This document shows positions 15,217-24,649 of a stretch of DNA of 64,000 bases, piece by piece; within the stretch, counting starts at the first letter, position 1; every line of letters begins with the position of its first letter. The DNA comes from JASHSH01 sp036490215 (GTDB taxonomy: Bacteria > Pseudomonadota > Alphaproteobacteria > Rhodospirillales > Magnetospirillaceae). The stretch lies in assembly GCA_036490215.1 (NCBI GenBank), contig DASXEH010000088.1, positions 102,037 through 166,036 on the forward strand, in the 5' to 3' direction. The notes under the pieces are model-generated. The model was not told the DNA's origin. It worked only from the letters and a program-made list of their open reading frames with translations, and searched no databases. A program made the translations under genes and the position numbers.

Positions 15217-16506
15217 TTAGAGACCCAACACGCGCGGCAACCAGAGGGAGATCGCCGGGAAATAGGTCACCAGCATCAACACGGTGAACATCACCGCGTA
15301 GAACGGCCAGATTTTCTTCATGACCTGTTCGATGGTGACCTTACCCACGGCGCAACCGACAAACAGGATCGACCCCACCGGCGGGTGGCACAGCCCGATG
15401 CCGAGATTGAGCATCATGATCATGCCGAAGTGAACCGGGCTCACGCCGAAATTCATCATCACCGGCAGCAGGATCGGCGTGCAGATCAGGATCGAGGGCG
15501 CCATATCGAGCAGGCAGCCCAGCACCAGAAGCATCACGTTGATCAGCATCAGGATCACGTTCTTGTCGCTGGAGATCGACAGGAAGAACGCTGTGATCTT
15601 GGCCGGCATCTGCGTCATCGCCATCACATAGCCAACGCTCGACGCACAGGCGATCAGGGTCAGCACCATCGCCACCGTGCGCAGCGTGTTGTGAATCAGC
15701 GCCGGCAGGTCTTTCCAGCGATAGTCGCGGTAGATGAACATCGTGACGAAAAAGGCCCAGACGCAGGCGACCGCGCCGGCTTCGATCGCGGTGAACACAC
15801 CGCCGAGAATGCCGCCTAGGATGATGCCCAAGGTCACCAGGCCCCAGAGCGCATCGATGGTGATCTTGACCGCATCCTTCAGCGGCACGCGCTGGCCCTG
15901 CGGGTGCTTGTCGCGATAGGCGATGATCAGGCAGAGGATGACCAGCGACACGCCGAGCAGCAGGCCCGGCACCACACCCGCCATGAACAGGCTGATGATC
16001 GAGATCGCGCCGCCGGTCGCCAGCGAATAGATCACCGCGTTATGACTGGGCGGCACGAGCAGCGCTTGCACCGAAGCCGAGATCGTCACATTGGTGGCGA
16101 AGACGCGCGGAAAACCCGAGCGCTCCATTTGCGGGATCATCACCGAACCGATGGCCGAGGTATCGGCCACCGCCGAGCCGGAAATGCCGCTGAGGAAGGT
16201 GGTCGCCAAAATGTTGACGGCCGACAGGCCGCCACGCACGCGCGTGAAGCCGACCAGAACATCGGCGAAGGCCACCATGCGCCGCGCCATGCCGCCCTCG
16301 GCCATGATCGCACCGGCCAGCACGAAGAAGGGAATGGTCAGCATCGCCACTTTGCTGACGCCATCGGAAATCTTCAGCATCACCGCTTCGAGCGGCAGGC
16401 CGATCCAGAACGCGCCGGCGATCGAGGCCAGCGCTAGCGAATAGGCGATCGGCACGCCGATGGCGAAACACACGAACATCGTCACCAGAAGGACTGCGAT
16501 TTCCAT
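15217..16506 (-). CDS. dctM: TRAP transporter large permease (DctM family)
   Basis: A 429-residue integral membrane protein with about 12 helices. Family marks are FAIGVPIAYSLALASI near the start, IPFFVLAGAIMAEGGMARR, VNILATTFLSGISGSAVADTSAIG (a conserved GxSGSxxADT motif) and PPSHNAVIYSLATGG. It forms the ion-coupled translocation subunit of a tripartite periplasmic carrier with the small permease 25 bases upstream. Substrate is set by the binding protein; it is likely a carboxylate or sugar acid. Confidence 0.95.
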   Translation of the reverse strand: MEIAVLLVTMFVCFAIGVPIAYSLALASIAGAFWIGLPLEAVMLKISDGVSKVAMLTIPFFVLAGAIMAEGGMARRMVAFADVLVGFTRVRGGLSAVNILATTFLSGISGSAVADTSAIGSVMIPQMERSGFPRVFATNVTISASVQALLVPPSHNAVIYSLATGGAISIISLFMAGVVPGLLLGVSLVILCLIIAYRDKHPQGQRVPLKDAVKITIDALWGLVTLGIILGGILGGVFTAIEAGAVACVWAFFVTMFIYRDYRWKDLPALIHNTLRTVAMVLTLIACASSVGYVMAMTQMPAKITAFFLSISSDKNVILMLINVMLLVLGCLLDMAPSILICTPILLPVMMNFGVSPVHFGMIMMLNLGIGLCHPPVGSILFVGCAVGKVTIEQVMKKIWPFYAVMFTVLMLVTYFPAISLWLPRVLGL

Positions 16507-16531
16507 GTTCGTTTCGCCTTAGTTGGCCGCC

Positions 16532-17050
16532 TTAGTGCGAGACCCGGTTGATCACTGCTTCGGCGCGCTCGGGCACAGGCGGCGGGCCGATCAGGATGCG
16601 TTCGACGACGAACAGAAAGAGGAACGCGCCGCCGATCGGGATTGGCAGATAGGTGACGCCCACCGAAAGCGTCGGAAACGAGGGGATCGTGTTGCCCCAG
16701 GTGGTATCGACCAGATTGATGCCGTAGATCACCATGAACACGGCCATCGCGCCCACCAGCAGCTCGGCGATCAGATTGGTCAACCGTTGCAGCAGGGCCG
16801 GCAGCATCAGCACGAAGAACGAAATGTTCATATGCAGCCGCCGGCGATAGCACGACGCCGCGCCGATGAAGGTGAGCACGATGGTCAGCAGCACGGCCGT
16901 CGGCTCGGGCCACGATGCCGCGCGGTTGATCACATAGCGCGTGTATACCGCCCAGGGAATCACCGCCGAGATCAGAACCAGCGCGACCCCGGCGATAATG
17001 ATGCAGGCGAGGTACAGTGCATCCATCGCCCTGCGGTACGCGGCCGCCAT
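16532..17050 (-). CDS. dctQ: TRAP transporter small permease (DctQ family)
   Basis: A 172-residue protein with four membrane helices, the DctQ size and topology. The segment IPWAVYTRYVINRAASWPEP is the conserved DctQ stretch before helix 3, followed by FIGAASCYRRRLHMNISFFV. It lies 10 bases after the binding-protein gene and 25 before dctM in a clear P-Q-M operon. A second ATG at 17026 is an alternative start. Confidence 0.93.
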   Translation of the reverse strand: MAAAYRRAMDALYLACIIIAGVALVLISAVIPWAVYTRYVINRAASWPEPTAVLLTIVLTFIGAASCYRRRLHMNISFFVLMLPALLQRLTNLIAELLVGAMAVFMVIYGINLVDTTWGNTIPSFPTLSVGVTYLPIPIGGAFLFLFVVERILIGPPPVPERAEAVINRVSH

Positions 17051-17060
17051 GGCGGCGCGC

Positions 17061-18068
17061 TCACTGCACCGCTTGGATGCGCTTCACCAGATCGGCGTAT
17101 TTCGGGCCGTATTTGTCCCAGACCGGCTTCACCGCGTCCTGGAACGCTTTCTTGTCGGCGTCGGAGACCTGCGTGATCTGCACGCCGGCGGCGGTAGCCT
17201 TTTCCATCGCCGACTTCTCATAGGCGGCCCAGAGGACGCGTTCCTCGGCTTGCGCTTCGCGCGCCAGTTTCTGGATCAGGGCCTGATCGTCCTTGGAGAG
17301 TTTCTCCCAGGCCCGCTTCGAGAACACCAGGATCTCGGGCAGGATCAGATGTTCGTCGAGGGTGAAATACTTCGCCACCTGATAGTGATTGTCGAAGACG
17401 AAGCTGGGCGGGTTGTTCTCGGCGCCGTCGACCACACCGGTCTGCAGCGCAGCGAACACCTGATCATAACCCATCGCCACGCCATTGCCGCCCATATCGT
17501 TCGCCATGTCGACGAACATCGGGTTGCCCATCACGCGGAATTTGAGGCCTTTGAGATCGGCCAGCGTCTTGATCGGGTGCTTAGTGTTGTAGAAGCTGCG
17601 CGCGCCCGAATCCATCCAGCACAGCCCGATCAGATTCGCCTTGGGATCATTGGTGACCTTGTCGAGCAGCTCCTGCCCGATCGGGCCGTCCAGCACATGC
17701 TGCTCCTGCTGCGTGTTGCGGAACACATAGGGCAGGCTGAAGACATTGAGATCGTCGACGACGGGGCCGAGCGCGCCGACGCTGACGCGTGCCATCTGGA
17801 TCGCGCCCAACTGCGTCTGCTCGATCGCTTCCTTCTCGCCGCCGAGCTGCATCGACGCGAACATCTGTACGGTGAGGCGGCCATTGGTCGCCTGCGCGAG
17901 CTTCTTCCCGAGATTCTCGACGGCGACGACGGTGGGGTAGCCAGCCGGATGAACATCCGACACTTTGAAGGCGATCTTGTCGTCGGCGAAGGCCGGCGAT
18001 CCGAAACCCGGGGCAACTCCGGCGAGCACCGCAAAGGCACCCAAAAGCAGCATCGTGCGGCGCTTCAT
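17061..18068 (-). CDS. dctP: TRAP transporter substrate-binding protein (DctP family)
   Basis: A 335-residue periplasmic receptor with a Sec signal peptide cleaved near PAFADD. DctP landmarks are FKVSDVHPAGYPTVVAVENL, GGEKEAIEQTQLGAIQMARVS, LKGLKFRVMGNPMFVDM (the conserved Arg that anchors the ligand carboxylate) and FAALQTGVVDGAENNPPSF. The retained Arg argues for an organic acid such as a sugar acid or dicarboxylate. A GGGAGGAAGAC ribosome site precedes the ATG. It heads the operon and follows an AT-rich promoter-like segment at about 18140-18190. Confidence 0.95.
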   Translation of the reverse strand: MKRRTMLLLGAFAVLAGVAPGFGSPAFADDKIAFKVSDVHPAGYPTVVAVENLGKKLAQATNGRLTVQMFASMQLGGEKEAIEQTQLGAIQMARVSVGALGPVVDDLNVFSLPYVFRNTQQEQHVLDGPIGQELLDKVTNDPKANLIGLCWMDSGARSFYNTKHPIKTLADLKGLKFRVMGNPMFVDMANDMGGNGVAMGYDQVFAALQTGVVDGAENNPPSFVFDNHYQVAKYFTLDEHLILPEILVFSKRAWEKLSKDDQALIQKLAREAQAEERVLWAAYEKSAMEKATAAGVQITQVSDADKKAFQDAVKPVWDKYGPKYADLVKRIQAVQ

Positions 18069-18144
18069 TGTCTTCCTCCCGTTGTGGGCCGGGGCTTTGC
18101 TTCCGCCCGGATTCGGGGCGCATCCGAGTATCGGTGTGCACCCA

Positions 18145-18190
18145 TACGGCCTTATGTATTTTAATCGTACTTTTATAGGATGTTTATAGA
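18145..18190 (-). promoter_or_regulatory. AT-rich promoter-like segment of the TRAP operon
   Basis: In a GC-rich surrounding this 46-bp stretch is strongly AT-rich and contains GTATTTTAATCGTAC on the plus strand, with GTA/TAC half-sites. It sits about 80-120 bp upstream of the dctP ATG, where a promoter and regulator site are expected. No precise -35/-10 assignment is made. Confidence 0.35.
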
Positions 18191-18263
18191 CGCCCGGAAG
18201 ACTGTCAAGCGACGGTCGTCGTCCGTCACACGCTTTACGGCGAATTACCGCGAAAAGTATCCG

Positions 18264-19109
18264 CTACGGTGACGTACTCCAGGCCAGCACGTCATAGGGG
18301 CGACGGCTTTGCGGCGCGAAGTCGATCACGGCCGAGCGCGTATAGCTTGCCGCTTTGCAATGTGCGCGCGCGATCACGGTGACGACACCCGAATCGGCCC
18401 ATGAGAAATACGATACTGCCGCCGCGAGGCTGGGAAAATCCTGCAAGGGCCCGATGCCCGCCGGCAATTGCGCGCGCAGGCGCAGATAGCCGGTCACATC
18501 GGATGGATCGACGCCCGGGATAGAGCGCAGCACCGCTTCCGGCGCGGTAGCAGGATTGATGCCCGCCCGCCCGGTATAGGCGGTGGTGAAAGGCTTGAGC
18601 CGGTTGGCGATGTCGGCATCGATGGTCGCATGCAGCGGGCTATCGTTGTCGTCGCTCGTGTCGGGTGTGCTGTCTTTGGTGGCGCGGATCGCCATGATTG
18701 CGGCAACCAGAGTGTCCGTGGTCGATCCGTTGACGCCGATCGTTCTCATGAGACTGCCGATCAGCTGCGGATCGGCGTAGCGCAGATCAACCTTTCCGCC
18801 TTCGTCCTGTGCCGCGATATCCACCGTCTCGCCGCCGATCGCGATCTGGTGAACGACGCCGTCGCCCCGCCATGAGTCGGCGGTTTCTTTATCGAGCCGC
18901 TGTGCAACACCCCACCACACGCCGCCATCGGCGGCGGCCTGCGCCTGGGCCGCGTCGATGACATTGCGCGCGATGGCCAGATCGGATCGGCTCACGGCGG
19001 TGACGCCGACCGCGATCGCCGCAAGAATGGCCAGCGTCCAGATCACCATCAGCAGCGCGAAGCCTCTTTCGTTCCGCGCCGCTCCGGATTGTGATTCTGC
19101 CCGCGCCAT
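18264..19109 (-). CDS. gspK: Type II secretion minor pseudopilin GspK
   Basis: A 281-residue protein and last gene of the secretion operon. The prepilin cleavage site RG|FALLMVIWTLAILAAIAVG lacks the Glu at +5 that other pseudopilins have, which is diagnostic of GspK, the tip subunit of the pseudopilus. The large C-terminal domain contains DLRYADPQLIGSLM and GINPATAPEAVLRSIPGV, the helix-hairpin-helix-like region typical of GspK. It forms the tip complex with GspI and GspJ. It starts 6 bases after gspD, an unusual position since gspK normally follows gspJ. Confidence 0.92.
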   Translation of the reverse strand: MARAESQSGAARNERGFALLMVIWTLAILAAIAVGVTAVSRSDLAIARNVIDAAQAQAAADGGVWWGVAQRLDKETADSWRGDGVVHQIAIGGETVDIAAQDEGGKVDLRYADPQLIGSLMRTIGVNGSTTDTLVAAIMAIRATKDSTPDTSDDNDSPLHATIDADIANRLKPFTTAYTGRAGINPATAPEAVLRSIPGVDPSDVTGYLRLRAQLPAGIGPLQDFPSLAAAVSYFSWADSGVVTVIARAHCKAASYTRSAVIDFAPQSRRPYDVLAWSTSP

Positions 19110-19115
19110 GGCCCG

Positions 19116-21344
19116 TCAGGGCGAAGGATGGCGCGGCATCTGCGCGTTGCTGGCGCCGAGCCGTTCGCGCAATTCGTCGGTCACGTCTTGCGCTTCGGCC
19201 TGATCGTGGATGATGCGCGGTGTCAGCAGGATCAGCAGCTCGGTCCGTATCTGGGCGTCGGTGGTGGTGCCGAACAGCGAACCGACATAAGGAAGATCCG
19301 AGAGGCCGGGAAGACCGCTGCGGCCCTTGGTCTTCTGATCCTGGATCATGCCGCCCAGGGCGATCGTCTGGCCGTCGGCAACCGCCACTTCGGTGGTGAT
19401 CTTGCGCTTGCTGATCGTCGGCGAATTGAGGTTGGACGTTGTCGTCTGCACGGCTTGGCTGACTTCCTGGTCGATATCCAGGGTCGTTGTGCCGTTGTTG
19501 TTGACCCGCGGCGTCACATGCAAGATCACGCCGGTTTCTTCCTGTTGGATCGAGCTGACGACCGGCGCGCCCGGCGTATCCACGCTGGTTGCCTGTTGCG
19601 TGGCGATCGGCACTTCGTCACCCACTTCCAGCGTCGCCGTATGATGATCGAGCACCATCAACTGCGGCGAGGACACGACATTGACCGTGGTGATCGAGGA
19701 GAGCGCGCTCAGGATCGCCTGAACATTGCCGCCGGCGAAGGACCAGTTGAAACCCGGGAAGGCTGGCGTGATCGCCGAGGTGATGCCCTGGCTCAGCGCG
19801 ACCTGGCTGCCGCCGCCTTGGAAATACCACTGCAGGCCATAGGACAGGTTCTTGTTGAGCGTGACCTCGGCCACGGTCGCTTCGATCAGCACCTGCTGCG
19901 ATTGGATATCGAGCCGCTTGAGCGCGGCTTCGATCAGCCGGTAATCGGCCGGACGGCAGCGGATCACAAGCGCGTTGTTCTTGTCGTCAGAAACGATATG
20001 CACGGCCGGCTTCGTCTGCGTGCTGACGGGAGTCGCGGCGTCCTGCGTGTCGTCGCCCGAAGCGGCCGAGGCATCCGAATCGGTCTGCGGCGGGGTCGAT
20101 CCGCTGGTCCCCGATGGCCCGGGCGATGAGCCGGCCGGCGGCGCGCCCGTGCCGGTTTGCGACGGCGCACCGCTGAGCGCCAGATTCGAGGACGAGGCGG
20201 TATGGGCCATCGTTGTCCCGGGTGCGGTGCTCAAGCCTGTGCCGGCCGAAACGCTGCCGAACAACTGGCTCAGCATCTTGGCCAGATCGGTGGCGCGCGC
20301 ATTCTGCACGAAATAGACATAGAGCTGCGCCGAGCCTTCGTCGGGCCCCTGTTCGAGCCGCAGCAACCATTCGCTGGCGCGGTCGATCGCTTTTGGTTGC
20401 GCGGCAATCAGCAGAACCGAATTGACGCGTTCGATCGGAACGACGCGGACATCGGTACCCAGCTGTCCTTGGCCGTGCAGGATGACTTCAAGGTCGTGAG
20501 CCATGGCGACTGCATCGCCCTGCTTGATCGGGAACATTGCGAAAGACATGCCGGCCATGGAGTCGATATCGAACGTGCCGACCAGGCGAATGAACGACGC
20601 GCGATCGGTGCCTGAGCCCGACACCACCAGCGCGTTGCGCGCGGTATCGACCTGCAAAGTGCCGCCCGTCGGCACGAAGGGATCGAGAATGCGCTTGAGC
20701 GCCACAGCCGAAGCGAATTTGAGCTCGATGACATCGACACCATAGCCGGTGACATTCGGCGCGGCGCCGTTGGCCTTGGCCGCACTCATCGGCATGACGC
20801 GATAGAGATCGCCGTTCTGAACGATCGCGACCCCGGTCTCGGCCAGCACGCTTTCGAGCGTCTGCAACACCGCGGCGCGGGCCAAAGGCTGGCTGGTCTT
20901 CAACGTGACGGTGCTCTGGACCTTCGGATCGATTTCGTAATTCAGGCCCAAGGTGCGGCCCAAAACCGAGTCGACCACTTCGCGCACATCGGCATTGGCG
21001 AAATTGAGCGTGATGTCACCGGCGGCGCCATTGGCGATTGTGTTGGCGGGTGCCTGCGCACCGGCAGGCGACGGCGCCAGATGGGCGAAGCCCTTGATCG
21101 ATTCGTTCTGCGCTTCAGGCACGACCAAACCGGACTGCGGCCGCGGCGCGGGCTTCGCGAAGGTCGACGGCTGCGCATGAGTCACGTCGGATGCCACCGG
21201 CGGCGGTGGGGGCGGCGGCTCGCTGCCGCATGCAGACAGAACTACGATCATCGCCGCGCTGAGAATACGTGCGGTCCGCTTACGCCAGGCGGCGTATTCG
21301 GTGGGAGACCGAAGACTGTCGATGGAGGTCTGTCTGAATGTCAT
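19116..21344 (-). CDS. gspD: Type II secretion outer-membrane secretin GspD (lipoprotein)
   Basis: A protein of about 742 residues forming the outer-membrane channel. The N-terminus has a basic region and a lipobox, MIVVLSAC (Cys about 39), suggesting lipidation, followed by a proline run. The N0 domain shows ITLNFANADVREVVDSVLG, then N1-N3 repeats (VIELKFASAVALKRILDPF; YVYFVQNARATDLAKMLSQLF). An Ala/Ser/Thr/Pro/Gly-rich insert lies around residues 365-448, within the third repeat. The secretin core includes VLIEATVAEVTLNKNLSYG, VVSSPQLMVLDHHTA and VGDEVPIAT and ends in GGMIQDQKTKGRSGLPGLSD and LLILLTPRII. I chose ATG 21344; an ORF extension to 21449 overlaps gspN and lacks a signal. No clear Shine-Dalgarno was seen. 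Confidence 0.93.
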   Translation of the reverse strand: MTFRQTSIDSLRSPTEYAAWRKRTARILSAAMIVVLSACGSEPPPPPPPVASDVTHAQPSTFAKPAPRPQSGLVVPEAQNESIKGFAHLAPSPAGAQAPANTIANGAAGDITLNFANADVREVVDSVLGRTLGLNYEIDPKVQSTVTLKTSQPLARAAVLQTLESVLAETGVAIVQNGDLYRVMPMSAAKANGAAPNVTGYGVDVIELKFASAVALKRILDPFVPTGGTLQVDTARNALVVSGSGTDRASFIRLVGTFDIDSMAGMSFAMFPIKQGDAVAMAHDLEVILHGQGQLGTDVRVVPIERVNSVLLIAAQPKAIDRASEWLLRLEQGPDEGSAQLYVYFVQNARATDLAKMLSQLFGSVSAGTGLSTAPGTTMAHTASSSNLALSGAPSQTGTGAPPAGSSPGPSGTSGSTPPQTDSDASAASGDDTQDAATPVSTQTKPAVHIVSDDKNNALVIRCRPADYRLIEAALKRLDIQSQQVLIEATVAEVTLNKNLSYGLQWYFQGGGSQVALSQGITSAITPAFPGFNWSFAGGNVQAILSALSSITTVNVVSSPQLMVLDHHTATLEVGDEVPIATQQATSVDTPGAPVVSSIQQEETGVILHVTPRVNNNGTTTLDIDQEVSQAVQTTTSNLNSPTISKRKITTEVAVADGQTIALGGMIQDQKTKGRSGLPGLSDLPYVGSLFGTTTDAQIRTELLILLTPRIIHDQAEAQDVTDELRERLGASNAQMPRHPSP

Positions 21345-21399
21345 GGATATAAAACCAGGCGCTATAAAAAATTCTTCGAAATATGAATGCGGCGAACGC

Positions 21400-21966
21400 T
21401 CAGTGGGGCTCCGCGTTGGTGGGTGACTCCATGGGGCGTGGTCGCGCAACCATGGACAAGCGAGGCAAAGGCGAATCGGGATGTGTCGAATGTTGAGGCG
21501 CGCCCATCTCTGAAGGCGACGGCAGAATGGGAGCGGCGGCCGTCGCGTTGGCCTTCTCGGCTGTGGTGGCGAAGACCGGAATGGTGAGCGGGCTGCCGTC
21601 GGTGCCGCGCAGAATGATTCCGTCGGCCGTCACCTTTTCGATGATGCCGCTCGAAATCTGTGTCCCCTCGGCAGTCAGCTGCGGCGCAGCGGTGCCTTCC
21701 TTGATCATCGCATAGCGCGCATCGGGCAGGAGAACCACGCCCATCAATCGCACCGGCCCTGCCGCATCGGTGGCCATTTGCGGGGCCGGGCGGCGCTTGG
21801 GCGAGAACAGCGGCCGCTCAATGATGTCATGAAATGTGTCGACGGTGGGCGGAACATAGACGCCACCAGCGGGCGCCCCGTCTTCGCCCCACGCAATCGC
21901 TCCTGCGCCGCTCGCAACGAGCATCAGGGCCGCAGTTGCGGCGAGCCGAACGGTCACTCTGATCAT
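21400..21966 (-). CDS. Type II secretion GspN/GspC-like inner-membrane protein
   Basis: A 188-residue protein with one N-terminal hydrophobic segment (about residues 5-25) and a periplasmic domain. FHDIIERPLFSPKRRP followed by LMGVVLLPDARYAMIKEG is the HR-domain pattern of the GspC/XpsN group, which links the inner-membrane platform to the secretin. There is no PDZ domain; instead a short Pro/Ser-rich tail. The position between gspM and gspD matches the xps-type order, so XpsN-like is the better reading than canonical GspC. It overlaps gspM by 4 bases. Confidence 0.75.
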   Translation of the reverse strand: MIRVTVRLAATAALMLVASGAGAIAWGEDGAPAGGVYVPPTVDTFHDIIERPLFSPKRRPAPQMATDAAGPVRLMGVVLLPDARYAMIKEGTAAPQLTAEGTQISSGIIEKVTADGIILRGTDGSPLTIPVFATTAEKANATAAAPILPSPSEMGAPQHSTHPDSPLPRLSMVARPRPMESPTNAEPH

Positions 21967-22541
21967 TCCGCACCCCGCATATAGCCGCTGACGTCGAACT
22001 GCACGCTGAGCGGCACATCGGCTTCCGCCTGCGCCGCGCGGCCGCTTGGGGCCATCGCGTGGATCGTCAATGTATCGACGAAAAGATACGGGGTCTGGCT
22101 TTCAATCGCGTAAAGAACATGAAGAAGCGCATTGGTGTTGAGCGTTATCTCGCCACGCGCCGCGAGTCGCAGGGCTTTGCCCTCCGCTTTTGCCGGCATC
22201 AATTGAATGCTGGTGAGTTGTCCATGCCATTGAGCGACCAGTGTTTTGAGCCGCTCCTGCAGCGCTGCGCCGGCCAGTGCTTCACTGTCGCCGGGCAGGT
22301 AGCCTTCCGCCTGCGCGCCGCCCTGTGGCAATGCTGTGATCTCTTTTTCGAGCGCCGATAGACGCTCCGCGCGCTGCTGGTAGCGGTTCAGCGCGTCGGT
22401 GAGTTCGGCGCGGTCTGCGCGATCCGCCGCCACGCTGTGCAGGACGGGTTTGACGATCGCGCTATAGGCCGCCATCACCAGCACGAGCGGCAGAGCCAGG
22501 GCGATCGCGCGCCGCACCGGCAGCGACAAGGTTGTCGTCAT
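21963..22541 (-). CDS. gspM: Type II secretion protein GspM (GspMb type)
   Basis: A 192-residue bitopic membrane protein. A single helix (about residues 11-30) is followed by a coiled-coil region (RADRAELTDALNRYQQRAERL, read in two parts) and a ferredoxin-like domain ending in LFVDTLTIHAM and PLSVQFDVSGYM. This layout fits the platform subunit GspM, which dimerises with GspL. It overlaps gspL and gspN by 4 bases on each side. Confidence 0.82.
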   Translation of the reverse strand: MTTTLSLPVRRAIALALPLVLVMAAYSAIVKPVLHSVAADRADRAELTDALNRYQQRAERLSALEKEITALPQGGAQAEGYLPGDSEALAGAALQERLKTLVAQWHGQLTSIQLMPAKAEGKALRLAARGEITLNTNALLHVLYAIESQTPYLFVDTLTIHAMAPSGRAAQAEADVPLSVQFDVSGYMRGAE

Positions 22542-23674
22542 GGCGTCGGCCCTGCTTTGGTTGCACGCCGTGCGCTGATTTCGAAACGCTCATGGCCGGT
22601 CGCGGAGTCGATCGTCACCGGCGATTCGAAATGCGGCGCGGTGATCAGCACAGACTTCGTCAAAAGTGGAATCAGTGCCGATGATGAATTGGAATAGCCG
22701 ATCAGCTTCACGTCCTTGTCGCTGAGGCTAAAGTCTTCGAGCCAGGTGCCGTCAGGGATCTGCCGCGTCATCTCGGCGAGAATCTGCAACGCGCCGGCAT
22801 TCGCGCGCTTTCGCGCCGTCATGAACGCCGCGCCTGCGGTCCGCTGCGCCAGCTCGTCTTCCAGCTGTGCGGCCTTCATCGCATCGGCGCGCGCCGCGGC
22901 CACTTCGGCGCGCAATTCGGCGATCTGATGATGCGAGCGCAGCGCAGGGGCACCCAAAGCGATTAACAGAGCAACCAGGACAATAGCCGGCGCCCAGCGC
23001 CGAAGCCTGCGGCGCCACGAAGTTCCGGCTTCGTCATCGGCGTCGTCTTTCAGGCTGACGGTCAAATCGCCGGCACCTGCCGCCGGCGAGAGATCGAGAA
23101 TGTCGACCGCCAATCCCAGGCGCGCCGCGGCTGCGACCGCTTGAGCGACGATTTGATGGCGGACGACGGCCAGTTCGACCTGAATCTGATTGGCCGGTCG
23201 ATCACGCTTCGCGATGCGATAGGCGAAGCGTGCGTCGGCCGCGGCGAACGGCGTGCGGCGGTCGAGCTCGAAATGCAGGACTTCGTCCAAATTCTCTTCG
23301 ACCGCGGCGGGCAGTGTGAGCGTGGTGCGCAGGATCGCATCTGTCATCAGGCTCAGACGCAACGGGTGCCGGTCCACGCCGGTTTTATGCAGACGGGCAG
23401 TAGCCTGGGCCAGAATGGCTGTATCGATACCGCGCGCCCATGGCCCATCGACCAGCGGAAGCGCGGTCGTGTCACCGGGCAGCCGGAGCGCGATGCCGGT
23501 GTCGCCGGCGATCAGAACGGCACAGCTGCGATCGCGCTGAAAAAGCCGGCGCATCCGCGCAGGCAGCATCGCCTGGATTTCGTCGCGCCACCATTGCCAT
23601 CCCTCGGCCAGAGCGCGGCGCGCGAGCGCGAGACCGGCTTGGGAAGAAGACGCGATGGGGAGGGTGTTGCTCAT
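22538..23674 (-). CDS. gspL: Type II secretion protein GspL
   Basis: A 378-residue protein with an actin-like cytoplasmic domain (CAVLIAGDTGIALRLPGD; LDEVLHFELDRRTPF, a PilM/GspL motif), a single helix at about 255-275 (APAIVLVALLIALGAPAL) and a periplasmic coiled coil plus ferredoxin-like domain (TWLEDFSLSDKDVKLIGYS). GspL recruits the GspE ATPase to the inner-membrane platform. The start at 23674 overlaps the gspJ stop as ATGA; a longer frame to 23797 is spurious. Confidence 0.88.
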   Translation of the reverse strand: MSNTLPIASSSQAGLALARRALAEGWQWWRDEIQAMLPARMRRLFQRDRSCAVLIAGDTGIALRLPGDTTALPLVDGPWARGIDTAILAQATARLHKTGVDRHPLRLSLMTDAILRTTLTLPAAVEENLDEVLHFELDRRTPFAAADARFAYRIAKRDRPANQIQVELAVVRHQIVAQAVAAAARLGLAVDILDLSPAAGAGDLTVSLKDDADDEAGTSWRRRLRRWAPAIVLVALLIALGAPALRSHHQIAELRAEVAAARADAMKAAQLEDELAQRTAGAAFMTARKRANAGALQILAEMTRQIPDGTWLEDFSLSDKDVKLIGYSNSSSALIPLLTKSVLITAPHFESPVTIDSATGHERFEISARRATKAGPTP

Positions 23675-24276
23675 TCCTCGCTCCCCGAAAGCCGCGGCGC
23701 GGCAATGAAAGACGGCAGCGCCGTCCCATCGGTGAAGGTGCCGGCAAAGCGCACCAGGCGCGGCAGTGCATCGGCCTGGTCCCATCGGCTCAGCCACTGC
23801 GCTTGATCGGTGGGGCCGACATAAGCAAAAGCGCCGGCGGCCAATCCTTCGATCAGGATCGAGCGGCGCGGGCGCTCAGCGCTGGACTGCGCCTGCCACT
23901 CGGCGACCAATTCCTTGCCAGAGGCACTCCTCTCGATATGGAAGGCCACGCGCTGGTCGCCGCCCATCGGCAGTTGCGGCGGTGCGGGCGCGATCAGAGC
24001 CAAGATATCCGTCGAGCCGGCAAAAGCGTCCGCACGCGCGGTGTTGGCTTTCGGCGCATAGGCGGCGGCGATCTGGTTGCGCATCAAGGTGTAGCCGGTC
24101 CAGAGCCGATCGAGGCGCTCGCTGCGCGTCGTCGCGGCTTCGGCCACGCGGCCGCCAAAGCCGATGCTGCCGGTCACCACCAAGGCCAGGATGGCCAGCA
24201 GCGTCATCGCCACGATCATTTCGATCAGCGTGAAGCCGGCCTCATTCTCCCGTCGGTGGCGAGCCGGTTCGGTCAT
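23671..24276 (-). CDS. gspJ: Type II secretion minor pseudopilin GspJ
   Basis: A 201-residue pseudopilin with cleavage site EAG|FTLIEMIVAMTLLAILAL (Glu at +5). The downstream domain has YTLMRNQIAAAYAP and a conserved late RSILIEGLAAGAFAYVG stretch. It is expected in the GspI-J-K tip of the pseudopilus. It overlaps gspI and gspL by 4 bases each. Confidence 0.9.
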   Translation of the reverse strand: MTEPARHRRENEAGFTLIEMIVAMTLLAILALVVTGSIGFGGRVAEAATTRSERLDRLWTGYTLMRNQIAAAYAPKANTARADAFAGSTDILALIAPAPPQLPMGGDQRVAFHIERSASGKELVAEWQAQSSAERPRRSILIEGLAAGAFAYVGPTDQAQWLSRWDQADALPRLVRFAGTFTDGTALPSFIAAPRLSGSEE

Positions 24277-24647
24277 TGCGCCGCTGCCAACCGGATGCTG
24301 TCGAGGGAGAGGGAGTGGCCGCCGCGCGTGTCATGCCAAGAGACGGTGACGCGCACCACGAAGGGGATCAGCTGTGACGAAGCTGTGACGGCCTTCTGAA
24401 TTTTCGGCTGTACCTCTTCGATCCAGCTGTATCCACCATCGGCCTGGCCGCGGGTGACGCCGATGTGTAGAGGCCGCGCCACGCCGACGCTCTCCAGGCG
24501 CGATTGCGCCAGAAGCGTCGCGCGTGTGCTGGCTTCGGCCGCATCGATGCCGCCGAGTGTTGTGCCATAGAGGCCGTAGAGCACCGACAGAATCGCCGCT
24601 GCCACAACCAACGCCACCAATGTCTCGAGAATCGTGAAGCCGTGCAT
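24273..24647 (-). CDS. gspI: Type II secretion minor pseudopilin GspI
   Basis: A 124-residue pseudopilin with a very short leader, MHG|FTILETLVALVVAAAIL (Glu at +5). GspI proteins are the smallest of the set and typically show leader-ETLVAL and a later ASTRATLLAQSRLE helix, both present. It lies 2 bases after gspH and overlaps gspJ by 4 bases. Confidence 0.9.
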   Translation of the reverse strand: MHGFTILETLVALVVAAAILSVLYGLYGTTLGGIDAAEASTRATLLAQSRLESVGVARPLHIGVTRGQADGGYSWIEEVQPKIQKAVTASSQLIPFVVRVTVSWHDTRGGHSLSLDSIRLAAAQ

Positions 24648-24649
24648 GA

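Noticed and set aside
18205..18263. Terminator after gspK
   Set aside because: Only a short GACGG/CCGTC pairing near 18215-18235 is visible, too weak to call.
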